From: Gemmatimonadota bacterium
GTDB taxonomy: Bacteria; Gemmatimonadota; Gemmatimonadetes; Longimicrobiales; Gaopeijiaceae
Direction: 5' to 3'
DNA length: 64,000 nucleotides
Assembly (NCBI GenBank): GCA_022823225.1
Contig: JAJDXM010000055.1
Location: 1-64,000 of the forward strand
Shown here: in pieces, positions 44,278-50,529 of the stretch
Layout: each line of letters begins with the position of its first letter
Numbering within the stretch: position 1 is the stretch's first letter
The notes under the pieces: model-generated
The model's input: the letters and a program-made list of their open reading frames with translations, nothing else
Databases searched by the model: none
What the model was told of the DNA's origin: nothing
Translations under genes and position numbers: made by a program

Positions 44278-44281
44278 ATGA
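41273..44281 (+). CDS. Large glycan-binding lipoprotein with three BIG2 and four VISLFSDAY domains
   Basis: 1002 residues; signal WAGVPVALLVCGVLACGDD with lipobox. Three BIG2 domains (about residues 45-135, 138-220, 222-305) each end in GxATITATSG-like strands and probably form a stalk. Four VISLFSDAY domains follow, joined by Pro/Ala-rich linkers such as PAPSAPAPTPTHG. The layout of a lipid anchor, a stalk and multiple binding heads suits cell-surface glucan capture. It starts 14 bases after the previous gene and its stop overlaps the ROK start (ATGA). Confidence 0.8.
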   Translation: MKSHSNRTVPVRRSPGPFTHRHSFPRGWAGVPVALLVCGVLACGDDPVEPPVATTVTVSPATASLASLGETVQLSAMVRDQNGDVMTGAPVSWSSSDAAVASVNTSGLVTAAGNGMATITATSGTASGTAAVTVEQVPTAVSVTPESVTLAAVGETAQFTAAVQDANGNAVAGAEVSWASGDEAVATVDANGLVTAVANGTATITATSGSLSESGTVTVEQEAAAVTVAPESVHLIVSGETAQLAAEVTDANGNVIEGATVSWASADEAVATVDANGLVAAVADGATMVTATSAGASASAAVTVMLQAAPTSGPPAPTHAAQDVISLFSDAYEDVTVDTWSAVWDQADVADVVIAGNAARRYTNLIFAGVEFTSQTVDATDATHFRMDIWTPDETAAAAFRVKLVDFGADGAFGGGDDSEHEVVITADDGLATEEWVQLDLPFTAFPGLAAREHLAQLIISGDPNTVYVDNVYFRRGEAPPPEPVPTEAAPVPGDAADDVISLYSDAYDDVTVDTWSADWDVATVEDVEVAGNATKKYTGLVFAGIEFTSATVNAADMTHFRMDIWTPDETVNAAFKVKLVDFGSDGAWSGGDDTEHEVTITAADGLVSQQWVQLDLALADFTGLGATEHLAQLIISGDPNTLYVDNVYFRKGAAPAAPSAPAPTPTHGADAVISLFSGPYADATVDTWSASWDQADVEDVVIEGDTVKKYTNLVFAGIEFTSAPIDATAMTHFHMDIWTPDETVNAAFKVKLVDFGADGAWSGGDDTEHEVTLTAASDPALATGQWVSYDLAFADMTNLAAREHLAQLIISGDPNTVFVDNVYFYAPPPSEPSEAAPTPSHHADSVISFFSDAYTDVTVDTWSASWDQADVEDVQIAGNATKRYTNLVFAGIEFTSNAVDATGMTHFRIDIWTPDPTAAPAVFKVKLVDFGADGSFAGGDDTEHEISLTASSDPALATAQWLSYDIPLSDFTALTTRGHLAQLIISGDPNTVFVDNVYLRK

Positions 44282-45495
44282 TCCCGCGCGAAGCTGTTGC
44301 GGTGCCGGAGGACGACCTGGCCCGGACGGTCCTGAACCTCGTCTGGGAGCGGCGGGCGGTCTCACGCGCCGAAATCGCACGCGGCACGGGACGGTCCCGC
44401 TCCACCATCTCCGAGGTGGTGGGGCGGCTCCTCGTCACGGGCCTGGTGGCGGAGGTCGGCGCCGGCGAGAGTCGCGGGGGCCGGCGTCCCATTCTGGTGG
44501 GATTCCAGGACGATGCGGGAGTGATTCTTGGGGTGGACGTGGGTGCGACCCATATCTCGGCGATTCTGACCGACCTTCGCGGGCGCGTGCTGGCCTGGCG
44601 TGAACGGGCTCACCCCGTGCGCACCGATCCCAAGGGCGCGGCGGCGCTGATTGCGGGGCTGGGCGAGGCATGTCTGGCCGAATGGAACGGGGAGCAGTCG
44701 CGACTCATGGGGATCGGTGTGGCCGTCCCCAGCCCGGTCGATCCCGGGTCGCCGGACCGGGTGCTGGAACGGGTGCTCCCGGCGTGGCGTGGCCACGGTG
44801 TGCTGGACCGGCTTAACCGCGTGTTCGGGGTGCCCGTCTTCGTGGACAACGACGCGAATCTGGGGGCGGTGGCGGAGCGGTGGTGGGGGGAGGCGGTCGG
44901 GATCGACGATTTCGTGTACCTGAAGGTCGCTACCGGGGTGGGGGCGGGGATCATGATCGGCGGTGAGATCTACCGTGGGTCCACAGGCGTCGCCGGCGAA
45001 ATCGGTCACGTGGCGATCGATCCGGGCGGACCCGAGTGCGTGTGCGGGAACCGGGGCTGTCTGGCGACCTTCGTGGGCACGCGCCAGCTCGTCGACCGGG
45101 CCAGGAGCCTTCTTGACGGCTACCCGGACAGCGCTCTCGTTGGAACCGAGCTCGGTATCCGCGCCATCGAGGACGCCGCGCTCGCCGACGACCCGCTCGC
45201 GCTGCAGGTCGTCAACGAGGCAGCGGTTCGCCTGGGCATCGTCGTCGCCGGCGTGCTGAATCTCCTGAACCCCGGATCGGTGATCCTTGGCGGGAGCCTG
45301 GCGAGGGTGGGCGACCGGCTCGTCAAACCGCTGCGCGAAGCCGTCGCCACCCGCACACTGGTGGCTTCGGCCGGGGCCTCGGACATCCGCACCAGTGACC
45401 TTGGCGAGCGGGCGGTCGCTCTGGGCGCCGCCACGCATGTGCTGGTGGCGGCCCTGGCCAATCCTCAGCTGTTTCCCGGCGTGAAATCGGCATGA
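44278..45495 (+). CDS. ROK-family transcriptional regulator of the glucan locus
   Basis: 405 residues. N-terminal winged helix (LARTVLNLVWERRAVSRAEIARGTGRSRSTISEVVGRLL), then a ROK sugar-kinase-like domain with GVDVGATHISAILTDL, VDNDANLGAVAE and GEIGHVAIDPGG, and the zinc motif CVCGNRGCL. The DNA-binding N-terminus marks it as a NagC/XylR-type regulator, not a kinase. It is coupled to the binding-lipoprotein gene and to GH16 by ATGA overlaps. The 25-bp palindromes at 39240 and 57549 are its likely sites. Confidence 0.88.
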   Translation: MIPREAVAVPEDDLARTVLNLVWERRAVSRAEIARGTGRSRSTISEVVGRLLVTGLVAEVGAGESRGGRRPILVGFQDDAGVILGVDVGATHISAILTDLRGRVLAWRERAHPVRTDPKGAAALIAGLGEACLAEWNGEQSRLMGIGVAVPSPVDPGSPDRVLERVLPAWRGHGVLDRLNRVFGVPVFVDNDANLGAVAERWWGEAVGIDDFVYLKVATGVGAGIMIGGEIYRGSTGVAGEIGHVAIDPGGPECVCGNRGCLATFVGTRQLVDRARSLLDGYPDSALVGTELGIRAIEDAALADDPLALQVVNEAAVRLGIVVAGVLNLLNPGSVILGGSLARVGDRLVKPLREAVATRTLVASAGASDIRTSDLGERAVALGAATHVLVAALANPQLFPGVKSA

Positions 45496-46295
45496 CCGGG
45501 GCGTGCCGCCGGCTCGTCCCCGTCGTGGCCCTCCTGTCCCTGGCCTGCGACAGCTTCGGCGCGGAGCCCGACCCCGACTGGACCCTGGTCTGGAGCGACG
45601 AATTCCACGGCCCCGCCGGGCAGCTGCCCAACCCCGCCAACTGGACCTTCGACATCGGCACCGACTGGGGCAACCGGCAACTCGAGTACGACACCGACCG
45701 CCCCGAGAACGTGTCGCTTGACGGCAACGGCAACCTCGCGATCACCGCGCGTCGCGAATCCTACCGCGGGAGCGCCTATACCTCCGGACGCATCAAGACA
45801 CAGGGGCTCTTCGAACAGGCGTACGGCCGCTTCGAGGCACGCATCCGGCTCCCCGCCGGGCGGGGGATCTGGCCCGCCTTCTGGATGCTCGGCAATGACT
45901 TCGGCACCGTGGGCTGGCCCGAGTGCGGCGAGATCGACATCATGGAGTACCGCGGCCAGGAGCCGTCGATCGTGCTCGGCACCGTCCACGGTCCCGGGTA
46001 CTCCGGAGGCGGTGGCATCGGGGCACGCTACGCGCTGACCGGCGCCCGCTTCGACACCGGATTCCACGAGTTCGCGATCGAGTGGACGGAGGAGCGCATC
46101 GTCTGGTTCGTGGACGGCCGGCGCTACCACGCCGTCGACCGGGACGATCCATCCGGCCGGTGGGTCTTCGACCACCCCTTCTTCCTGCTCCTGAACGTCG
46201 CCGTTGGGGGCACCTTCGTCGGACCGCCGAACGCGTCCACGACCTTCCCGCAGTCCATGCTCGTCGACTGGGTGCGCGTCTACCGCGCCGGGTGA
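45492..46295 (+). CDS. GH16 endo-beta-1,3-glucanase (laminarinase-type) lipoprotein
   Basis: 267 residues with signal VPVVALLSLACDS (lipobox). WTLVWSDEFHGPAGQLPNPANWTFDIG and WGNRQLEYDT are typical GH16_3 motifs. The catalytic ECGEIDIMEYRG holds the nucleophile and acid/base Glu in ExDxxE, and it ends VDWVRVYRAG. It cuts internal beta-1,3-glucan (laminarin-like) linkages, presumably at the cell surface. ATGA overlap with the ROK gene. Confidence 0.92.
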   Translation: MTGACRRLVPVVALLSLACDSFGAEPDPDWTLVWSDEFHGPAGQLPNPANWTFDIGTDWGNRQLEYDTDRPENVSLDGNGNLAITARRESYRGSAYTSGRIKTQGLFEQAYGRFEARIRLPAGRGIWPAFWMLGNDFGTVGWPECGEIDIMEYRGQEPSIVLGTVHGPGYSGGGGIGARYALTGARFDTGFHEFAIEWTEERIVWFVDGRRYHAVDRDDPSGRWVFDHPFFLLLNVAVGGTFVGPPNASTTFPQSMLVDWVRVYRAG

Positions 46296-46327
46296 CCCGG
46301 TGAGCAGCGGGTGACCCGGTGAGCAGG
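46290..46327 (+). repeat. 19-bp tandem duplication at the GH16-transporter junction
   Basis: Two adjacent copies of GGGTGACCCGGTGAGCAG(C/G) at 46290-46308 and 46309-46327. The first contains the GH16 stop TGA and the second the GTG start of the transporter. Only the second GTG continues in an open frame. Confidence 0.85.
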
Positions 46328-48484
46328 CGGACCGCCCCCGAAGACCGGGTATCGTCCCCGCACAAAGTCATCTACGGGATCGGCGGGTTCACGAACAACC
46401 TGCTGGGCCAGGGCATCGGCAACATGATGGCCGTGCTGACCCTGGCGCTGGGTGTGGACTTCCGCGCCGTCGGCCTGCTCGGCGGCCTGCCGCGCTTCTT
46501 CGACGCCCTCACCGATCCGCTCGTCGGCTTCGTGTCGGACAAGACGCGGTCCCGCTGGGGACGGCGGCGCCCGTTCCTCTTCGGGGGCGCGATCTCGGCG
46601 GGCGTCGTCTTCCTGCTGCTCTGGCAGATGCCGGCGCCCACGCAGCTGCGGCTCAAGCTGGTCGACTACGGGGCCGACCGCGTCTACAGCGGTGAGACGG
46701 ACGAATCCGAGGGGTGGCTGCGGGCCGCGGGCGACGCGCTAAGGGGGATCTTCACGGTGGAGGCGATCGACGATGTCGAGGACGAGGTCGCCGTTCTGCC
46801 CCCCACGCTGGTCACGGGCGCCTGGGTGAGCGTGGACGTGCCGCTGAGCGACTTCGACGGGCTCGCCACGCGCGAGAACCTGGCGCAGATGGTGATTTCG
46901 GGCGATCTGACCGAGGTGTACGTCGACAACGTGTATTTCTACCGCTCGGGCGAGGCGGCCGCGGGGGGACTGCCGGCGACGCCCCCCCCCGGCCAGGATG
47001 TCGAGGGTGCCACCGTCCCTGTCACTGGAGCGCCGGCCCCCGGGGTCCCGCCCGAGGACGTGATCTCCCTTTTCAGCGCCGCCTACCAGGACGTGCCGGT
47101 CGGGTCCTGGTCCGCCGACCCGGACGCGGCCGACCTGGCGGATGCCCAGGCCGGCGGCGACGAAGTCAAGCACTACACCAACCTTCGCGTCGCGACGATC
47201 GACTTCGGCAGCACCCCGATCGACGCCGGCGCGATGACGCACCTCCACATCGACATCTGGACCCCGGACGAGACCGGAGAGGGCTGGAGCCAGCAGGCCT
47301 ACTTCTGGTACTTCCTCATCGGGTCGCTGGTCTTCTTCCTGGCCTACACGATCTTCGCGACGCCGTGGGTGGCGCTCGGGTACGAACTCACCCCCGACTA
47401 CAATGAGCGCACCCGCCTCATGGGCGTGCAAAACTTCGTGTCCAACACCGTGTTCGTGATCGGCCCGTGGTTCCTCGTGATCGCGACCAACCCGGTGTGG
47501 TTCCGGAACCAGATGGACGGTGCCCGCTTCGTCGCGCTCGCGATCTGCGTCGCGACGATCGTGCTGGGCGTGCTGCCCGCGATTTTTCTGCGGGAGCGCG
47601 TGATCGGCGGAGGCGCGGCGGCGGCGGGTCCGGACCGCCGAGGCTCCCGGGCAAGCGGCGCGGACGAGCGCGCTGGCGGCCATGGCACCGGGGGACGCGT
47701 CACGAATCCGCGTACGGAGGGCCCCGGCTTCGGCGCGAGCGCGATGGAGTTTCTGCGCGGCCTGTGGCAAACGCTCAGCACCGGTCCCTTTCTGCTGCTC
47801 TGCATCGCGACCTTCCTGATGTTCAACAGCTTCATCATGATCTCGCAGTTCCAGTTCTGGGTGTTCGCCTTCTACATCACCGGCGGCAACGTCCCGGAAG
47901 GGGCTGCGCTCGCCGGCGTGGTCGGGACGGTGGGCACCGTCACCGGCTTCCTGGTGATCGCGCTCGTCACCTGGCTGGGGACCAGGATCGGGAAGAGGAA
48001 CGCGTTCTTCGTGTCCACGGGCATTTCGATGCTCGGATACGCGCTCAAGTGGTTCTGCTACACGCCCGACCAGCCCCTGCTGGCGCTGCTGCCCGCCCCG
48101 TTCCTGGCCTTCGGACTCGGCGGCCTCTTCACCCTCATGGGGTCGATGATCGCCGACGTGGTGGACCTGGACGAGATCACCACCGGAGAGCGTCGCGAAG
48201 GCATGTTCGGGTCGGTTTTCTGGTGGATGGTGAAGCTCGGCCAGAGCGGCGCGATCGTGCTCGGCGGGTTCCTGCTCTACTCGACCGGGCTCGACGCGTC
48301 GCTGGGCGCGAATCAGCCCGAAGGAACGATCTTCTGGCTGCGCGTCTACGACGCCTTCGTGCCGCTGATCGCGTCGGCGATCGCGATCTACGCCGTGTAC
48401 CGGTACCCGATCACCGAGCAGAGCGCGGGCGAGGTGAGGGCGGAGCTGGAGCGGCGGCGGGGGCGTGGCAAGACGCTGAGGTAG
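46319..48484 (+). CDS. GPH/MFS sugar transporter with inserted glycan-binding domain
   Basis: 721 residues from GTG. The host is a GPH (MelB-type) sugar:cation symporter: IYGIGGFTNNLLGQGIGN (TM1), DALTDPLVGFVSDKTRSRWGRRRPFLF (TM2-3 loop), YFWYFLIGSLVFFLAYTIFATPWVALGYEL (TM4), ERTRLMG, and IADVVDLDEITTGERREGMFGSVFWWMVKLGQS late. Without the insert it is 508 residues, near the family length. Residues about 108-320, in the short periplasmic TM3-TM4 loop, are a permuted VISLFSDAY domain. It lies 23 bases after GH16, consistent with import of glucan oligomers. No frameshift disturbs it. Confidence 0.85.
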   Translation: MSRRTAPEDRVSSPHKVIYGIGGFTNNLLGQGIGNMMAVLTLALGVDFRAVGLLGGLPRFFDALTDPLVGFVSDKTRSRWGRRRPFLFGGAISAGVVFLLLWQMPAPTQLRLKLVDYGADRVYSGETDESEGWLRAAGDALRGIFTVEAIDDVEDEVAVLPPTLVTGAWVSVDVPLSDFDGLATRENLAQMVISGDLTEVYVDNVYFYRSGEAAAGGLPATPPPGQDVEGATVPVTGAPAPGVPPEDVISLFSAAYQDVPVGSWSADPDAADLADAQAGGDEVKHYTNLRVATIDFGSTPIDAGAMTHLHIDIWTPDETGEGWSQQAYFWYFLIGSLVFFLAYTIFATPWVALGYELTPDYNERTRLMGVQNFVSNTVFVIGPWFLVIATNPVWFRNQMDGARFVALAICVATIVLGVLPAIFLRERVIGGGAAAAGPDRRGSRASGADERAGGHGTGGRVTNPRTEGPGFGASAMEFLRGLWQTLSTGPFLLLCIATFLMFNSFIMISQFQFWVFAFYITGGNVPEGAALAGVVGTVGTVTGFLVIALVTWLGTRIGKRNAFFVSTGISMLGYALKWFCYTPDQPLLALLPAPFLAFGLGGLFTLMGSMIADVVDLDEITTGERREGMFGSVFWWMVKLGQSGAIVLGGFLLYSTGLDASLGANQPEGTIFWLRVYDAFVPLIASAIAIYAVYRYPITEQSAGEVRAELERRRGRGKTLR
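46640..47278 (+). other. Circularly permuted VISLFSDAY domain inside the transporter
   Basis: The 213-residue insert first reads the C-terminal half of the repeat (LRLKLVDYGAD, WVSVDVPLSDFDGLATRENLAQMVISGDLTEVYVDNVYFYR). Then come a Pro/Gly/Ala linker (TPPPGQDVEG...GAPAPGVPP) and the N-terminal half (DVISLFSAAYQDVPVGSWSADPD, HYTNLRVATIDFG, MTHLHIDIWTPDET). The cut falls in the hairpin between DIWTPDET and VKLVDFG, so both ends of the insert would lie side by side, as needed for insertion into a loop. The linker equals those between tandem repeats, so the insert looks like one period taken from a repeat array. Confidence 0.8.
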
Positions 48485-48605
48485 CAGCTCCAAGGCGGTC
48501 TTCGTCTTCGGGGCTCTTGCGTTTCAGGAACGGCTCCCCACACCATCTGGACGGCGAATCTTGTGAATGGAGCGGTGATACTCCGCGCTGGCCCCGTGAC
48601 CGACC

Positions 48606-48623
48606 TTGTGAACGACTTCACAA
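48606..48623. promoter_or_regulatory. TGTGA-N6-TCACA palindrome (CRP-like site) before the selenoprotein gene
   Basis: TTGTGAA-CGAC-TTCACAA, perfect 7-bp arms, with the CRP/FNR-type TGTGA-N6-TCACA core, lies 67 bases before the ATG at 48690. A similar site covers the GH3 start at 54218. A LacI-type repressor could also use it. Confidence 0.5.
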
Positions 48624-48689
48624 TCTCGCCTCTTTCATCCGTATCGCTCTTCCAGCCGGTTCAGATCACCCGTTTCCCGCAGGCCTACC

Positions 48690-49343
48690 ATGCCCACACT
48701 CGCACAGACACTCAAGCGGATCAGGGAAGCCGGAGCAGCCAGGCGCGACCCTGCTATCAAAAGGACACTCGTACGCGGAACGGCCGACCTGAAGGCGTCG
48801 GGAATCCTGGACGGCGTGGTGAAGACCGGCGACAGGGCGCCCCTCTTCGCCCGGCTCAATCTGAGTCACGACACGGTGCGGCTCGCGCGGGTGCTGCGGC
48901 GTGGCCCTGTGGTCGTAAGCTTCTTTCGCGGCCGCTGGTGACCCTACTGCCGCGCGGAGCAGGCTGCTCTCCAGTCACTTCTGCCCGAGTTCACGGCGCG
49001 GGGCGCAACCGTGATTACCCTGTCGCCTCAGCTGCACAACTTCGCGGCTGCGTGGGCGCGGGAAGACGGGATCGGGTTCGACATCCTCGTGGACAGCGGC
49101 AACGGGGTCGCACGCTCGTACGGGCTGGTCTTCCGGATGCCCGATGCGTTGCAGGACGTCTATCGGGATCACCTGCGGATCGACGTCGCCCGGTTCAATG
49201 GCGATACGACGTGGGAATTGCCCATTCCGGCGACGTACGTAGTCGGGCAGGACGGGATCGTGGCGTGGGCGGGGGTCGACGCGGACTACACGGAACGGCC
49301 GGAGCCGGAGGAATTGCTGAAGGTGCTGGACGGGATGGGTTGA
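48690..49343 (+). CDS. Peroxiredoxin-like selenoprotein (UPYC redox motif)
   Basis: 217 residues if the in-frame UGA at 48939-48941 (residue 84) is read as selenocysteine. The sequence runs GPVVVSFFRGRW-U-PYCRAEQAALQSLLPEF, exactly where homologues of the AhpC/TSA-like family have RGGWCPYC. The protein continues in frame with GATVITLSPQ, VDSGNGVARSYGLVF, NGDTTWELPIPATYVVGQDGIVAWAGVDADYTERPEP, all family motifs, to a TGA at 49343. A SECIS-like stem-loop follows the UGA. Predicted thiol-dependent peroxidase or disulfide reductase in the cytoplasm. A gene caller would report an 83-residue and a 110-residue fragment. Confidence 0.85.
48939..48972 (+). promoter_or_regulatory. Selenocysteine UGA with bacterial SECIS-like stem-loop
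   Basis: Nineteen bases after the UGA, GGAGC (48956-48960) pairs with GCTC-T-CC (48966-48972) around the loop AGGCT. This parallels the E. coli fdhF SECIS, where a GC-closed AGGUCU loop with a bulged U lies 17 bases after the UGA. Flanking ACT and AGT may extend the stem. SelB would bind here. Confidence 0.7.
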
Positions 49344-49457
49344 GGGAGGGCGGGTACACGAGAGTGCCCGCGCCCCGGGATCTGCATCGACCGGCGTCGC
49401 GATGACGACGAACACGGGCTCGAGGTACGGTGTTCCGGCCGGATCCACCCCGCCCCA

Positions 49458-49494
49458 AAGCCCCCCCCAGGGCAACTCGGCCCGGGGGGGGCTT
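49458..49494. terminator. GC-rich hairpin between convergent genes
   Basis: AAGCCCCCCCC and GGGGGGGGCTT form an 11-bp perfect stem with a 15-base loop, between the selenoprotein gene and the convergent small lipoprotein gene. No T-run follows, but the position suits a bidirectional terminator. The rest of 49344-49524 shows nothing else. Confidence 0.55.
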
Positions 49495-49524
49495 GCGGAG
49501 AGAGGCCGCGCATTCGACCGGGCG

Positions 49525-49683
49525 CTACCTCTTGACCGTCTCGTCCGGCGGGTCGCCGGGAAGGGTGGGAGTGGGGGCCTTGCTGCCGCCGGGATCGGTC
49601 GGCAGCGGGTCGATGCAGGCCGAGCCCAGGAGAACGAGCGCGATCACGCCCGCGGTGGTGAGTCGTGTGAGTGCCGTCTTCAT
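49525..49683 (-). CDS. Small lipoprotein (52 residues)
   Basis: MKTALTRLTTAGVIALVLLGSAC is a full lipoprotein signal with lipobox, followed by a short Pro/Asp-rich tail (DPLPTDPGGSKAPTPTLP, then GDPPDETVKR). No domain is recognisable. Its upstream region carries the three-palindrome module shared with the gene at 51826, so it probably belongs to the same regulon as that gene. Confidence 0.6.
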   Translation of the reverse strand: MKTALTRLTTAGVIALVLLGSACIDPLPTDPGGSKAPTPTLPGDPPDETVKR

Positions 49684-49794
49684 CAGGGGTGCCTCCGTTC
49701 GGTTGGCTCTTTGCGGATTCTGCGTCGCCAGACGGGCCAGCCGCTTCTGTGCCCGCTACCTGATAGGACGCGTTTCGCCGGGTGCGATCTGAGG

Positions 49795-49852
49795 GGGAAA
49801 ACCCTGGAATTTTGCGGGGGTTTGCCCGCGGTCCTGCTGGGGGGAGATTCCC
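49795..49852 (-). promoter_or_regulatory. Three-palindrome promoter module (copy 1)
   Basis: Three G/C-flanked dyads stand in line: GGGAAAACCC (49795-49804), GCGGGGGTTTGCCCGC (about 49815-49830) and GGGGAGATTCCC (49841-49852). Centres are 23-24 bp apart. The nearest lies 112 bases upstream of the small lipoprotein start. A module with the same order and spacing precedes the gene at 51826. Confidence 0.6.
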
Positions 49853-49872
49853 GCCAGCCAGCAACCGCCGCC

Positions 49873-50529
49873 CTACTCCTCGTCTTCAGCTCGCAGGAGT
49901 CCGGCCTCGACGGCGAAGCGCACGATGTCGCGGCGGCTTGACAATCCCAGTTTCGTCCTGGCGCGCGCGAGGTAGCCCTCCACGGTCTTGGGGCTGAGGA
50001 ACATGCTCTCGCCCGCCTCCCGGGCCGAGAACCCCTTCGCGTACAACTCGATCGCGGTACGCTCGCGCTCCGACAGCACCTCAAGCCCCGGTTTGCCGCC
50101 CGATCGGTCGCGGCGCGCTCGCATTCGTGCCAGCAGCGCAGCCGCGCGTCGGGGCAGATAGGAGTGGCCGCGCGCGATCGCCTCGATGGCGCCCATGAGA
50201 TCGGTGTCGGCGACCGACTTGTTCAGAAAGCCCGCTGCGCCGGCATCAAGGGCCGGAATGAGGAACTCGTCCTCGTCGTGGATCGTCAGCACCAGGACCC
50301 TCGTTTCGAGTTCGAGGGCGGTAATCCGACGAGTGGCCTGAATGCCGTCCATCCCGGGCATCGCCAGGTCCATGATGACGATATCCGGCTCCAGGGTCCG
50401 GGCCTTTTCCACCGCCTCCGCACCGGACGAAGCCTCGCCCACGACGTCCACTCGTCCGGTGGATTCGAGCAACGCCCTCAGACCGGCTCGCACCACCTTG
50501 TGGTCGTCGGCCAGCAGGATCCTCATCAT
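49873..50529 (-). CDS. NarL/LuxR-family response regulator
   Basis: 218 residues. Receiver domain with ILLADDHKVVRAGLRALL, IVIMDLAMPGMDG (phospho-Asp) and GFLNKS switch Lys. C-terminal LuxR helix-turn-helix: LSERERTAIELYAKGFSAREAGESMFLSPKTVEGYLARARTKLG. Its start overlaps the kinase stop (ATGA), so the two form one operon. It may bind the three-palindrome modules on both sides. Confidence 0.93.
   Translation of the reverse strand: MMRILLADDHKVVRAGLRALLESTGRVDVVGEASSGAEAVEKARTLEPDIVIMDLAMPGMDGIQATRRITALELETRVLVLTIHDEDEFLIPALDAGAAGFLNKSVADTDLMGAIEAIARGHSYLPRRAAALLARMRARRDRSGGKPGLEVLSERERTAIELYAKGFSAREAGESMFLSPKTVEGYLARARTKLGLSSRRDIVRFAVEAGLLRAEDEE

Noticed and set aside
44278-45495. Glucokinase (ROK sugar kinase)
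   Set aside because: The N-terminal winged helix and the position between operators point to a regulator; kinases of this family lack that domain.
46640-47278. The insert taken as an assembly chimera with the repeat array
   Set aside because: The insert differs from all six nearby repeats in many residues, has its own linker, stays in frame at both ends and falls in a periplasmic loop. A chimera would carry a near-identical copy. Read data would settle it.
48939-48941. The UGA read as a nonsense mutation making two pseudogene fragments
   Set aside because: The UGA replaces precisely the redox Cys, the downstream part is perfectly conserved, and a SECIS-like hairpin is at the right distance. 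Decay would not produce this combination.
49286-49864. A 192-codon minus-strand frame over the small lipoprotein
   Set aside because: It is out of frame with the 52-residue lipoprotein, which has a full lipobox signal, and it reads through the GC hairpin and the promoter module.
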